In this document: in pieces, positions 36,990 through 45,603 of the stretch | Position numbering within the stretch: position 1 is the first letter of the stretch | Layout of the letters: every line of letters begins with the position of its first letter | NCBI GenBank assembly: GCA_027485815.1 | Contig: JAIXQE010000050.1 | Location: forward strand, 1-62,804 | Direction of reading: 5' to 3' | From: Opitutaceae bacterium | GTDB taxonomy: Bacteria > Verrucomicrobiota > Verrucomicrobiia > Opitutales > Opitutaceae | Length of the DNA stretch: 62,804 nucleotides | The notes under the pieces: generated by a model | Seen by the model: the letters and a program-made list of their open reading frames with translations, nothing else | Told to the model about the DNA's origin: nothing | Database searches by the model: none | Translations under genes and position numbers: made by a program

Positions 36990-37168
36990 TGGTCGCCCTC
37001 CGTGCACTGAGGTATCCTCTCCGGTCCTGACTCCAGCCGCCACGGATCGGGGGTGGGCGTCCATTCCGCGATCCGAGCCGGCTGGAGACACGCCCAACAC
37101 TCGCGGAGCGCCGCGCCGACTAGATCGAAGCGGAAGCTCCGCTGGAGGCGCATCGGCATCGGCGTCAC
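36986..37168 (-). CDS. Short ORF or gene remnant upstream of the epimerase gene
   Basis: A 60-residue frame (MTPMPMRLQRSFRF... ending CTEGDQ) fills most of the 185-base space between the lactonase and epimerase genes, and its TGA overlaps the epimerase ATG (ATGA). By hand count GC is about 68, 53 and 80 percent at codon positions 1, 2 and 3, a weak coding-like pattern. It has Trp and Cys-rich segments but no family I know. It may be a small gene or the 3' end of a decayed one. Confidence 0.3.
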   Translation of the reverse strand: MTPMPMRLQRSFRFDLVGAALRECWACLQPARIAEWTPTPDPWRLESGPERIPQCTEGDQ

Positions 37169-37174
37169 CGCCGT

Positions 37175-38308
37175 TCAGGGACGCGTGAAGACGATGCAGA
37201 TCGGAGCCGGGACGTTGATGACTCCCTTGGTCTGATAAGTCAGCCGGCCCGTCGCGGGATCGACGCGATGCACCGCCACCGTGTTGGAATCCGCCCCCGC
37301 GGCCAGCAACCAGCCACCGCCCGGCGCGAGGTTGATGTTGCGGGGGAACGCGCCCCGCACCGGCTGCACCTGGAGCACATCGGCCGCGCCCGTCGCGGGA
37401 TCCAGCCGGTAAACCGTGACCGAGTCGTGGCCGCGGTTGGAAAAGTAGCCGAAGCGGCCCGCGGGATGCAGGACGATCTCCGCGCCCGAGTTGAAGGCCT
37501 CGCCCGCCTTCGCCGCCTCGGTGAGCGAAGGTACCGTGCCGAGCAGGCGAGCCGTGCCCGCGGCGGCGTCCCAGGCGAAGGTGCTGAGGGCCAGACTAAG
37601 CTCGTTGAGCAGATGGATGAAGCGGCCGTCCGGGGAGAACTTCAGGTGGCGCGGCCCGCCGCCGGCCGGACCCGCGGCGAGCCCGTGGCGCTCCAGGTAG
37701 GGGGCCGCCGGCAGCACCCGGTAGATCACGATCGCGTCCAACCCGAGGTCGGGCACGAGCGCGAAACGGCCGTCCGGAGACCAGCCGACATAATGCGGGT
37801 GCGGGCTGTCCTGCCGCCGGTCGACGACGCGCGAGCCGCCGGTGTGGCGGTGGAGGACGGCGGCGCCCAGACGCCCGCCCTCGCCGAGCGGGAAGACGGC
37901 GACCGAACCTGCGCCGTACTGCGCCGTGGCGGCGAAGCGGCCGGAGGGGTGCACGGCGATGTGGGCGGCGCCGCCGTCGCCCGTGGGCGCCGCGTTGATC
38001 AGCGTCAGCGCGCCCGCGGGACCGATGCGATAGGCCGCTGCGCCCGGCGCGCCTCCGAGGGTCGCGGTCGCGTAGAGCTTGTCGCCGTCCGGGTGGACCG
38101 CGAGGAACCCCGTGTTGCCGGCTTCGGCCGCGAGTTCCGCCGCGCCGAGCTTGCCGGTCGCGGTGTCGAAGCTCGCGCGGTAGATCCCCTTCGCGCCGGG
38201 GCCGCCGGTCCCGAGGAACACGTGCCAGGCTGAGCCGGAAGCGGCGGCGGGGGCCAGCACCGGAAGGGCAAAGCAGGAGGCGAGCAGGAGCAGGGTACGG
38301 GGTTTCAT
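37175..38308 (-). CDS. Lactonase-family seven-bladed propeller protein (exported)
   Basis: A 377-residue protein with a signal peptide (about 1-23) and seven propeller blades of the YbhE/6-phosphogluconolactonase type. Typical blade ends are LAVHPDGDKLYAT, IAVHPSGRFAAT, SPHPHYVGWSPDGRFALV, PRHLKFSPDGRFIHLLNEL and YFSNRGHDSVTVY. Because it is exported it is unlikely to serve the pentose phosphate pathway; exported members are common in Verrucomicrobiota and may act on sugar lactones outside. It is divergent from rpe. A TTGGCG-N18-TAGCTC promoter lies six bases upstream of the ATG. Confidence 0.85.
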   Translation of the reverse strand: MKPRTLLLLASCFALPVLAPAAASGSAWHVFLGTGGPGAKGIYRASFDTATGKLGAAELAAEAGNTGFLAVHPDGDKLYATATLGGAPGAAAYRIGPAGALTLINAAPTGDGGAAHIAVHPSGRFAATAQYGAGSVAVFPLGEGGRLGAAVLHRHTGGSRVVDRRQDSPHPHYVGWSPDGRFALVPDLGLDAIVIYRVLPAAPYLERHGLAAGPAGGGPRHLKFSPDGRFIHLLNELSLALSTFAWDAAAGTARLLGTVPSLTEAAKAGEAFNSGAEIVLHPAGRFGYFSNRGHDSVTVYRLDPATGAADVLQVQPVRGAFPRNINLAPGGGWLLAAGADSNTVAVHRVDPATGRLTYQTKGVINVPAPICIVFTRP

Positions 38309-38314
38309 CGTTCC

Positions 38315-38344
38315 GAGCTAGCACGGCCCCGCCGGCCGCGCCAA
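38315..38344 (-). promoter_or_regulatory. Candidate extended -10 promoter of the lactonase gene
   Basis: Minus strand: TTGGCG (38344-38339), 18-base spacer, TAGCTC (38320-38315), with TG one base before the -10 box. Six bases separate it from the ATG, so the transcript would be leaderless. Confidence 0.45.
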
Positions 38345-38403
38345 GGCCGATCGGCGCCGGGTTCAGCCTTGCCCGCCGCGCCGGCGCGGGCTCCCCTCCC
38401 GCC

Positions 38404-39060
38404 GTGCACGCCGCGATTCTCGCCCCTTCCCTGCTCGCGGGCGACCACGCCCACCTCGCCGCCAGCGCCGCCGCCGCCGCCACCGCCGGGGCCCCGTGGC
38501 TCCACCTCGACCTGATGGACGGCGCCTTCGTCCCGAACCTCACCTTCGGTCCGGAAACCCTCGCCGCGCTCCGCCGCGCCGGCTGCCGGCTCTTCTTCGA
38601 CACCCACCTGATGCTCGCCGAGCCCGACCGCTACGTGGAGGCCTTCGCCCGCGCCGGCGCCGATCTCATCACGGTCCACGTGGAGCCTCCGGGCGACCGC
38701 CACGCCACCCTCGCGCGAATCCGGGCCCTCGGCTGCCAGACCGGCCTCGCGCTCAACCCGGACACGCCCGCCGCCGCCGCCGCCCCATTTCTGGACCAGG
38801 TCGACCTCGTGCTGGTGATGACGGTGCAGCCCGGCTTCGGCGGCCAGCCCTTCCGCCGCGAGATGCTGCCCAAGCTTCGGGAACTCGACGGCTGGCGGAG
38901 CGCGCGCGGCCTCCGTTTCCGCCTCGAGGTCGACGGCGGCATCGATCTCGGCACCGCCGCCGAGTGCCGCGCCGCCGGTGCCGACACGTTCGTCGCGGGG
39001 ACCTCGTTTTACCGGGCCCCGGATCAGACGGCCTTCGCCCGCGCCGTCGCCCAACTCTAG
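38404..39060 (+). CDS. rpe: Ribulose-phosphate 3-epimerase
   Basis: Pentose-phosphate-pathway enzyme interconverting ribulose 5-phosphate and xylulose 5-phosphate. The 218-residue barrel starts with GTG at 38404 and has LAPSLLAGD, LHLDLMDGAFVPN (metal-binding His and Asp), FDTHLMLAEP, VMTVQPGFGGQPF and LEVDGGID. All are family signatures. Its stop codon TAG shares the palindrome CTAG with the stop of the convergent propeller gene. Confidence 0.95.
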   Translation: MHAAILAPSLLAGDHAHLAASAAAAATAGAPWLHLDLMDGAFVPNLTFGPETLAALRRAGCRLFFDTHLMLAEPDRYVEAFARAGADLITVHVEPPGDRHATLARIRALGCQTGLALNPDTPAAAAAPFLDQVDLVLVMTVQPGFGGQPFRREMLPKLRELDGWRSARGLRFRLEVDGGIDLGTAAECRAAGADTFVAGTSFYRAPDQTAFARAVAQL

Positions 39061-40313
39061 CGCGTCTCGATCCGGTACAGCCGGCTCTCGGTGCGGATGA
39101 GCAGGGCCCGCCCCGTCACCGCGTAGGACGCGAGGGTGCGCTCGCCCAGCGGGTTGGTCGCCAGCCGCCGGAATTCGCGCCCTGTCGCCAACACGGTGCC
39201 CAGGCCGTTCTCGTTCTGGAAATAGATCTTCCCGTCCGCCAGCAGCGGGGACGCCGAATAGCCGCCCTCCAGCTTCTCCTGCCAGTGCACGTTCCCCGTG
39301 CGCGCGTCCCAGCAGGTCGCGACCCCCATATCCGAGACCCCGTACAATTCGTCTCCATCCAGCACCAGCGACGGCGTGAGCGGGGCGCCCTTGGTCGTCC
39401 GCCACGCCACGTGCGTGTCGGTCACGTCTCCGGCCCCTCCAAGCCGGATCGCGAGCAAGTCGGCCCGCGCGTAGCCAGTGGCGACAAACACCATCCCATG
39501 GCCCGCGACGGGGCGCGGGACGACCGAGAATCCGCCGCCGTAGCGGACGTGCCAGAGCTCGCGGCCGTCCCGCGGATCCAGGGCCGCGACCGCGCCGCTC
39601 GCGGGGCTGATCAACTGCGCGCCGGCGCCCTCACCCACCAGGAGCGGCGTGGCGAAGGAGAACGTCTGCTTCGGACGCACCGACCGCGCCGTCCGCCAGC
39701 GTTCGGCCCCGGTCTTGCGGTCAAGCGCGACGACGAAGGGATCCTTCGCTCCATCGACGTGGTAAATGAACAGGTCTCCCGCCAGCACCGGGGAGCCGCC
39801 GTTACCGTGCACGGGATCATACCGCACCTCGTTATTCCGCCAGATGACCCGCCCTTCGCGGTCGAGGCAGGCGGAACCGTGGTGGCCGAAATGGACGTAC
39901 ACCCGGCCGTCGGCCAGCAAGGGCGTGGGGCTCGCGGGGCTGTTCTTGCGGTGTAACGGCTGGGCCTCGATGCCGGGCCCGGCAAACACCTCCCGATCCC
40001 AGACGAGGCGGCCCGTGGCCGCCTCAAGGGCCAGGACATGGAGCGAGGCGCCGCCCTCGGCCCGCGGCAGGCCGGTGGTGAGAAACACCCGGCCTTCACT
40101 GACCACGGGAGAGGACCAGCCGGCGCCCGGGATCGACGTGACCCAGGCGACATGGCGCGTCTCCGACCATTCGACGGGCAGGCCACGGGCGTCACTACGA
40201 CCCTGGCCGGTGGGACCGCGGAACTCGGGCCATTCGGCGGGAACCGCGGCGGAGACGGCGACCGCGGCGAGCGCAAAGAGCAGGAGGCCGGGGGAGAACG
40301 GCGAGGCGGACAT
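39057..40313 (-). CDS. Exported PQQ-like beta-propeller protein
   Basis: A 418-residue protein with a signal peptide (about 1-24) followed by WPEFRGPTGQGRSD, a common start of Verrucomicrobial and Planctomycetal PQQ-binding-like propellers. Blades show the tryptophan-docking pattern, for example LEAATGRLVWDREV, LDRKTGAERWRTA, LDPRDGRELWHVRYG and WDARTGNVHWQEKL. Such proteins may bind PQQ or serve as binding scaffolds; the ligand is unknown. The last codon overlaps rpe at the shared CTAG. It lies 13 bases downstream of the ABC binding-protein gene on the same strand. Confidence 0.85.
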   Translation of the reverse strand: MSASPFSPGLLLFALAAVAVSAAVPAEWPEFRGPTGQGRSDARGLPVEWSETRHVAWVTSIPGAGWSSPVVSEGRVFLTTGLPRAEGGASLHVLALEAATGRLVWDREVFAGPGIEAQPLHRKNSPASPTPLLADGRVYVHFGHHGSACLDREGRVIWRNNEVRYDPVHGNGGSPVLAGDLFIYHVDGAKDPFVVALDRKTGAERWRTARSVRPKQTFSFATPLLVGEGAGAQLISPASGAVAALDPRDGRELWHVRYGGGFSVVPRPVAGHGMVFVATGYARADLLAIRLGGAGDVTDTHVAWRTTKGAPLTPSLVLDGDELYGVSDMGVATCWDARTGNVHWQEKLEGGYSASPLLADGKIYFQNENGLGTVLATGREFRRLATNPLGERTLASYAVTGRALLIRTESRLYRIETR

Positions 40314-40326
40314 CTGGACAACGCGT

Positions 40327-41967
40327 TTAGGTCGGATCCTCGCCGCGCGCAATCCGTTCCGCGCGGAGGTAGTTGGCGCGGAAAAAGGCCGCCAGTTCGG
40401 CGGCGAGGCGCACCTCCTCGACCTTGTTGCGGGCCGCGAGCCGCGGGCGCACGTCGGCCAGGACGCGGTTGTAGGCCACCCGGGAGACATCCTGCAGCAC
40501 CGCCAGCGCCGCCTCCCGGCGCGGCGCGGGCGCCTCCTGCACGGCACGCCACGCGCGGCGGAGCTCGACGTGGGTATCCTGGCACATCACGCGGATGATG
40601 AGGGACATTTCGCGGAAGATGCGGCCCGTCCACGCGTCGCGGTAAACGAGGGGCTCGGCGATCGCGTAGGGGGCGTCCTCCGGGTCGCTGCGGCGCGCGG
40701 CGCCGTCCGGCTCGGCGTAGAACTCCTTGCGCACGGGCAGCCGGCGCAGGGCGAAGCGTTCAGGACCGCCGGCGACGCCGGGGCGGTAGTTCCACAGCCG
40801 CTGACCCTCGAGGGAAAGCGTGTACTCGATGAACAAGCGCCCGACCTCCGCGTGCGGCGCGCCGCGGAGCAGCCCGATCGGGTCGACCGAGGCGGTGGAG
40901 CCGCCCACCGGGGAGACGTAGCCGACGCGGTCCGAGCGGTCCCGGCGGCGGACGGCCTCCTCCTGCTGGCGCCCGTAGAAGTCGATGCAGAGCCCGATGG
41001 CGCAGTTGCCCGCGGCGACGTCGATCGGCGGCTTCTGGGAGGTGTCGGTGAAGTAGCGTGCGTTGGCGCCGATGCGCTGCAGCAACTGCAGGCCCGCGCT
41101 CCAGCCTTCCCGCACCGCCTCCGCCTCGAGGGCCGCGGGCTCGGCGCCGGGCCGCTCCCGCCGCAGCGCGCTCAGGCGCCGCTGCATCTGCTGCTGGATG
41201 ATGTTTTCAAAGGCCTTGGCCACGGAGCCGCTCTTGGTCGGGTCGGCGAGCGCCACCTCGCCCGCCAGCCGCGGATCCGCCATATCCTCCCACTGCGCCG
41301 GCGCGCGGTCGAAGCCGAGGCGGCGCAGGGAATCGCGGTTGAAGATCATCCCGTAGGAACTGAGCACGGTGCCGATCCAGCGCCCCTGGGGATCCCGGAA
41401 GGTCTCCCCGGCGAAGGCCGCCGGGATCGCCTGGTCGCGGAACCACTCGGGCCGCCGCGCGGCGAGGCCGGAGTCGATCAGCCGCCCGGCCTGCGCCTGC
41501 CGCTCAAAGTCGTACGTGCCGCCGCCGAAGAAGACGTCGATGCCGCAGCCCACCGTGGAGGCGAGGAACGCCGCCCGCGCCTCCCGGGCGGCCGCCGATG
41601 CTTCCGCGGGCAGCCGGGGGTTGGCGAACGCCGCCTGCACCTCGAGGCTCCACGGCCGGCCCAAGCGCCGCGTCCAATGCTGCTCGAAGGCCGAAGCGTA
41701 TTCGCCCTCGAGGAAGCGCGCGATCTCGCTGGTGCCGCCGACGATCCGCCAATCCAGCGCCACGGTCCGCCCGGTCCGTTCCCGGTACCAGGCGGCGAAC
41801 CCGCGCCCATATTCGTGACGGATCGCCTCGTTGTGCGGCGTGATCACCACCAAGGTGTCGTCCGCGGAGCCCGGCGCGGGACGGGAGGGCCGCAGCGCGA
41901 AGGGCAGCGCCACGATCACCGCCAGCGCCAAGATCAGGGCGAAGCGCTTCATCGCGGGCAGCGTCAC
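40327..41967 (-). CDS. ABC transporter substrate-binding protein (iron/spermidine-like)
   Basis: A 546-residue exported protein with a signal peptide near MKRFALILALAVIVALP and a type II periplasmic binding fold: TLVVITPHNEAIRHEYGRGF, GTSEIARFLEGEY, DVFFGGGTYDFERQ, SYGMIFNRDSLRR and GSTASVDPIGLLRGAPH are typical of Fe3+/2-aminoethylphosphonate/putrescine binding proteins. It is longer than the usual 340; the C-terminal 130 residues are extra helical sequence. GTG at 41967 overlaps the ATPase stop (GTGA); an ATG at 41952 starts 15 bases inside. The permease gene expected between or after is missing. Substrate unknown. Confidence 0.78.
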   Translation of the reverse strand: MTLPAMKRFALILALAVIVALPFALRPSRPAPGSADDTLVVITPHNEAIRHEYGRGFAAWYRERTGRTVALDWRIVGGTSEIARFLEGEYASAFEQHWTRRLGRPWSLEVQAAFANPRLPAEASAAAREARAAFLASTVGCGIDVFFGGGTYDFERQAQAGRLIDSGLAARRPEWFRDQAIPAAFAGETFRDPQGRWIGTVLSSYGMIFNRDSLRRLGFDRAPAQWEDMADPRLAGEVALADPTKSGSVAKAFENIIQQQMQRRLSALRRERPGAEPAALEAEAVREGWSAGLQLLQRIGANARYFTDTSQKPPIDVAAGNCAIGLCIDFYGRQQEEAVRRRDRSDRVGYVSPVGGSTASVDPIGLLRGAPHAEVGRLFIEYTLSLEGQRLWNYRPGVAGGPERFALRRLPVRKEFYAEPDGAARRSDPEDAPYAIAEPLVYRDAWTGRIFREMSLIIRVMCQDTHVELRRAWRAVQEAPAPRREAALAVLQDVSRVAYNRVLADVRPRLAARNKVEEVRLAAELAAFFRANYLRAERIARGEDPT

Positions 41968-43034
41968 GCCGTGAGCACGACCACGTCGGCGGGATCCGCC
42001 CCCGCGTAGACCTCGCCGCGGTCCGGTTGGTCGAGGAAGCGCGGGTTGAGCTCAACAATCTTGAGGTTCAGACTCCCCGCGGTCAGCTCATGTTGGGCGA
42101 ACTCGCCGAGGTAGACCGAAGCCCCGATCCGGCCACGCACCGCGTTGGCCGCCGGCGCCTCGCGGCTCAGCACCCAACACTCCGGCCGCACCGAGACGGT
42201 CACGGCCGTGCCGGCCGCCGGCCGCGCCGCGGGATCGCCCAGCACGCCCCGCATCGGACCGACCGGCGTGTCCACGTGCGCCCAGCCGTCCGCCAGGCCC
42301 CGCAGCGTCCCGGGAATGAAGTCCGTCTCCCCAATGAAGTCCGCCACCACCCGGCAGACCGGCCGCCGGTAGACCTCGCGGGGCGCTCCCACCTGCAAAA
42401 TCCGCCCGCCGTCGAGGATCGCCATCCGGTCCGACACCGACAGCGCCTCCTTCTGGTCGTGCGTCACGTACACCGTCGTCAGCCCGGCCTCCTTGCACAC
42501 GCGGCGGATCTCCGCCCGCATCTCCAGCCGCAGCTTGGCGTCGAGATTCGACAACGGCTCGTCCAGCAGCAGGCAGCGCGGCCGGATGACCAGCGCACGC
42601 GCGAGGGCGACGCGCTGCTGCTGGCCGCCGGAGAGCTCATTCGGCCGGCGCGCGGCGTAGGCCTCCATCCGCACCGACGCGAGGGCGTCGCCCACCCGCC
42701 GCGTGATCTCCGCCCGCGGCACCCGCCGCTCCTCCAGGCCGAAGGCCACGTTCTCCGCCACCGAAAGGTGCGGCCACAGGGCATAGCTCTGGAACATCAT
42801 CCCGGTGTTCCGCTTGTGCGGCGCCAGGCGCGTCACGTCCTCGTCCCCGAAGAAGATCTTCCCCTCCTCCGGCAGGTAGAAGCCAGCGAGGCTCCGCAGG
42901 AGGGTGGTCTTGCCGCAGCCGCTCGGCCCAAGGAGGAAGAACAGCTCCCCGGGCGCGATGGCCAGGTCGAGGTGCTGCAGGGCGGTGACGGCACCGAAGC
43001 GCTTGGTCAGCTGCTGGACGCGGATGGAGATCAT
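41964..43034 (-). CDS. ABC transporter ATP-binding protein (FbpC/PotA-type)
   Basis: A 356-residue ATPase driving import across the inner membrane. Walker A is GPSGCGKTTL (about 36-45), Q-loop in MMFQSYALWPH, signature LSGGQQQR, Walker B LLLDEPLSNLDA and switch His in THDQKEAL; the C-terminal quarter is a TOBE domain. It is closest in style to iron(III), spermidine and maltose-type ATPases. The start at 43034 (MISIRVQQLTKRFG) fits the family; an upstream in-frame ATG would add 24 residues. The next gene encodes the binding protein (GTGA overlap), but no permease gene lies beside them. Confidence 0.9.
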   Translation of the reverse strand: MISIRVQQLTKRFGAVTALQHLDLAIAPGELFFLLGPSGCGKTTLLRSLAGFYLPEEGKIFFGDEDVTRLAPHKRNTGMMFQSYALWPHLSVAENVAFGLEERRVPRAEITRRVGDALASVRMEAYAARRPNELSGGQQQRVALARALVIRPRCLLLDEPLSNLDAKLRLEMRAEIRRVCKEAGLTTVYVTHDQKEALSVSDRMAILDGGRILQVGAPREVYRRPVCRVVADFIGETDFIPGTLRGLADGWAHVDTPVGPMRGVLGDPAARPAAGTAVTVSVRPECWVLSREAPAANAVRGRIGASVYLGEFAQHELTAGSLNLKIVELNPRFLDQPDRGEVYAGADPADVVVLTA

Positions 43035-43105
43035 CGGGGCGGCGACCTTGTGGGGGGCGCCGGCGGCGAGGGCAAGCGCCGAGGCGGCGCGGCGCATCTC
43101 GGGCA

Positions 43106-43134
43106 TTGACGCGCTTTTTGCCCGGGCGTTTCCT
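43106..43134 (+). promoter_or_regulatory. Candidate promoter of pyrH-frr-proB
   Basis: TTGACG (43106-43111), 17-base spacer, TTTCCT (43129-43134). The pyrH ATG follows eight bases after the -10 box, so the leader would be only about one base long. Confidence 0.45.
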
Positions 43135-43142
43135 CACCCTCC

Positions 43143-43883
43143 ATGCGCGAAACGAAGTCCGCGGGCTCCGCCCTGAAGTACAAACGGGTCATCCTCAAGC
43201 TCTCCGGCGAGGTGCTCCGCGGGGGCAAATCGGGCGACCCGATCGACAGCGACACCCTCTTCCAGGTGTGCAGCCAGGTGCGCGAGATCCACCAGCTCGG
43301 CGTCCAGGTCTGCGTGGTCATCGGCGGAGGCAACATCTTCCGCGGACTCAACGGCGAGAAGCGCGGCGTCGACCGCCTGACCGGCGACTACATGGGGATG
43401 CTCGCCACGGTCATCAACGGCCTCGCGCTGATGGACTGCCTCGAGAAGATGGGCGTCAGCACCCGCGTGCAGTCCGCCATCCCGATGAACCAGATCGCGG
43501 AGCCGTTCATCCTCCGCCGCGCCGTCCGCCACCTTGAGAAGGGCCGCGTCGTCATCTTCGTCGCCGGCACCGGCAACCCCTACTTCTCCACCGACACCAC
43601 CGCCGCGCTCCGCGCCTCCGAGATGAAGGCCGACATCATCATGAAGGCCACCAAGGTAGACGGGATCTACGACAAGGATCCGAAGAAGCACGCCGACGCC
43701 GTCCGCTACGACCACCTCACGTTCATCGAGGCCCTCAAGCAGCGCCTCAACGTGATGGATTCCACCGCCTTCTCGCTCTGCATGGACAACAACGTGCCGA
43801 TCCTTGTCTTCGACCTCCACGACGAGCACGCGATCCGCAAGGCGATCTCCGGCCAGAAGATCGGCACCTTGGTCCGCAACTGA
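43143..43883 (+). CDS. pyrH: UMP kinase
   Basis: Phosphorylates UMP to UDP for pyrimidine nucleotide synthesis. The 246-residue amino-acid-kinase-fold protein has [76 protein letters not shown] and [17 protein letters not shown], all family signatures. frr follows ten bases later, the common pyrH-frr order; tsf, often upstream, is not here. Confidence 0.97.
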   Translation: MRETKSAGSALKYKRVILKLSGEVLRGGKSGDPIDSDTLFQVCSQVREIHQLGVQVCVVIGGGNIFRGLNGEKRGVDRLTGDYMGMLATVINGLALMDCLEKMGVSTRVQSAIPMNQIAEPFILRRAVRHLEKGRVVIFVAGTGNPYFSTDTTAALRASEMKADIIMKATKVDGIYDKDPKKHADAVRYDHLTFIEALKQRLNVMDSTAFSLCMDNNVPILVFDLHDEHAIRKAISGQKIGTLVRN

Positions 43884-43893
43884 TCCTCCGCTT

Positions 43894-44439
43894 ATGTCCC
43901 ATCCCATCCTTACCGACGCCACCGCCCGCATGAAGAAGGCCGTGGACCACACGCTCCACGAGTTCAGCTCCATCCACACCGGCAAGGCCACTCCCGCGAT
44001 GATCGAGTCGGTCACGGTCGAGGCCTACGGCTCGATGGTCCCGCTCAAGCAGTGCGCCGCCATCTCCACGCCCGACGCCCGTCTCATCCAGATCCAGCCC
44101 TGGGACGTCAGCCTGGTGAAGGCCATCACCAAGGGCATCATCGATGCCAACCTCGGGTTCAACCCCATCCCGGACGGCAAGACCATCCGCGTCCCCCTGC
44201 CGGAAATGAGCCGCGAGCGCCGCCAGGAGTTCGTCAAGAACGCCCACCGTCTCGCCGAGGAGGGCCGGGTCCACGTCCGCAACGTCCGCCGCGACTCCCT
44301 GGAGCAGGGCAAGAAGGCCAAGCTCCCCGAGGATGAGCAGAAGCGGCTCGAGAAGGACATCCAGACCGCCACCGACAAGGCGATCGCCGACATCAACAGC
44401 CACCTCGCCCACAAGGAGAAGGAGCTGCTGACGGTTTGA
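43894..44439 (+). CDS. frr: Ribosome recycling factor
   Basis: Works with EF-G to split ribosomes after termination. The 181-residue protein is of normal length and has the three-helix bundle pattern: FSSIHTGKATPAMIESVTVEAYG, IQIQPWDVSLVKAITKGIIDANLGFNP in pieces, RVPLPEMSRERRQEFVK and VRNVRRDSLEQGKKAKLPEDE. In many bacteria the first motif reads RTGRASP; here HTGKATP. The ATG at 43894 lies ten bases after pyrH. Confidence 0.96.
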   Translation: MSHPILTDATARMKKAVDHTLHEFSSIHTGKATPAMIESVTVEAYGSMVPLKQCAAISTPDARLIQIQPWDVSLVKAITKGIIDANLGFNPIPDGKTIRVPLPEMSRERRQEFVKNAHRLAEEGRVHVRNVRRDSLEQGKKAKLPEDEQKRLEKDIQTATDKAIADINSHLAHKEKELLTV

Positions 44440-44449
44440 GCCCGCGCGG

Positions 44450-45574
44450 ATGACGGCCAGTCCCGCCCTCCCCTCCTCCGCCCGCCCACCCCGGCGGCTG
44501 GTGGTCAAGCTTGGCACCGGCGTGCTCACGTCCGGCGTCGGCCAACTCGACCAGGCCCGCATCGCGGCAGTCTGCGCCGAACTCGCCGCGCTCCGCGCCG
44601 CCGGCACCGAGGTGATCGTCGTCTCCTCCGGCGCGGTCGGGCTCGGGATGGGTGCGCTCGGCTTGGAGCGGCGCACGCGGGAACTGGCCCGCAAGCAGGC
44701 CTGCGCCGCCATCGGCCAATCGCGCCTGATGCAGGTCTGGCAGGCCGGGCTCGACCCCCACGCCCTCACCGCCGCCCAGGTGCTGCTCACCCACGAGGAC
44801 CTGCGCGCCCGCTCCCGCTTCCTCGGCGTCCAGGCCACGCTGCGCCAGCTGATCGCCTACGGCACGATCCCGGTGATCAACGAGAACGACACCGTCAGCG
44901 CCGCCGAGATCAAGTTCGGCGACAACGACACGCTCTCCGCCCTGGTCGCCAGCCTCATCCAGGCCGATCACCTGGTGATCCTGTCGACCGCCCCCGGGCT
45001 GATCGACCTGCGCGGCACCGGGCAGATCGTCCCCGTGGTCGAGCGCATCACGCCCGAGATCGAGGCGATGGCGGGCGGCACCACCAGCGAGACGGCCGTC
45101 GGCGGGATGGTCTCGAAGATTTCCGCGGCCCGCCTCGCGACGCGCGCGGGCTGCGGGGTGTTCATCGCCAGCGGCGCGGAACCGCGCATCCTCGCGCGCC
45201 TCCTCTCCGGCCAGGGACCTGGCACGTTCTTTGTCCCCAGCGGCCTGCCCTTGGAGGCCCGGAAGCGCTGGCTCGCCCATTTCCAGCGGCCCATCGGGAC
45301 GCTCCGGGTCAACGCCTGCGCCATCCCCGCCCTCCGGGAACGGGGCGGCAGCCTGCTCGCGGTCGGCGTCACCGGCGCGGAGGGCGAGTTCGCGGCCGGG
45401 GATATCGTGAACATCGCCGGGCCGGACGGGCACGTGTTCGCGCGCGGCAAGGCGGGATACGGCCGCGAGGAGATCGGGGGCCTCGCGGGCCGGCAGGGCG
45501 ATGAACTGGCCCGCCTCTATCCGGGCCGCCGCCGCCTCGAGGTCGTCCACCGCAACGACCTGGTCGTGCTCTGA
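44450..45574 (+). CDS. proB: Glutamate 5-kinase
   Basis: First enzyme of proline synthesis, phosphorylating glutamate. The 374-residue protein has an amino-acid-kinase domain (RLVVKLGTGVLTSG, VSSGAVGLGMGALGL, QVLLTHEDLRARSRFL, PVINENDTVSAAEIKFGDNDTLSA, GGMVSKISAARLATRAG) and a C-terminal PUA domain (about 280-370). It is ten bases behind frr, probably in the same transcript, an unusual neighbour for translation genes. A proA gene is not seen in the window. The first 12 residues are Ala/Pro/Ser-rich and may be untranslated if a later start is used. Confidence 0.95.
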   Translation: MTASPALPSSARPPRRLVVKLGTGVLTSGVGQLDQARIAAVCAELAALRAAGTEVIVVSSGAVGLGMGALGLERRTRELARKQACAAIGQSRLMQVWQAGLDPHALTAAQVLLTHEDLRARSRFLGVQATLRQLIAYGTIPVINENDTVSAAEIKFGDNDTLSALVASLIQADHLVILSTAPGLIDLRGTGQIVPVVERITPEIEAMAGGTTSETAVGGMVSKISAARLATRAGCGVFIASGAEPRILARLLSGQGPGTFFVPSGLPLEARKRWLAHFQRPIGTLRVNACAIPALRERGGSLLAVGVTGAEGEFAAGDIVNIAGPDGHVFARGKAGYGREEIGGLAGRQGDELARLYPGRRRLEVVHRNDLVVL

Positions 45575-45603
45575 GGCCGCCGCCCGGCCGCTCCCTTCCG
45601 CCC

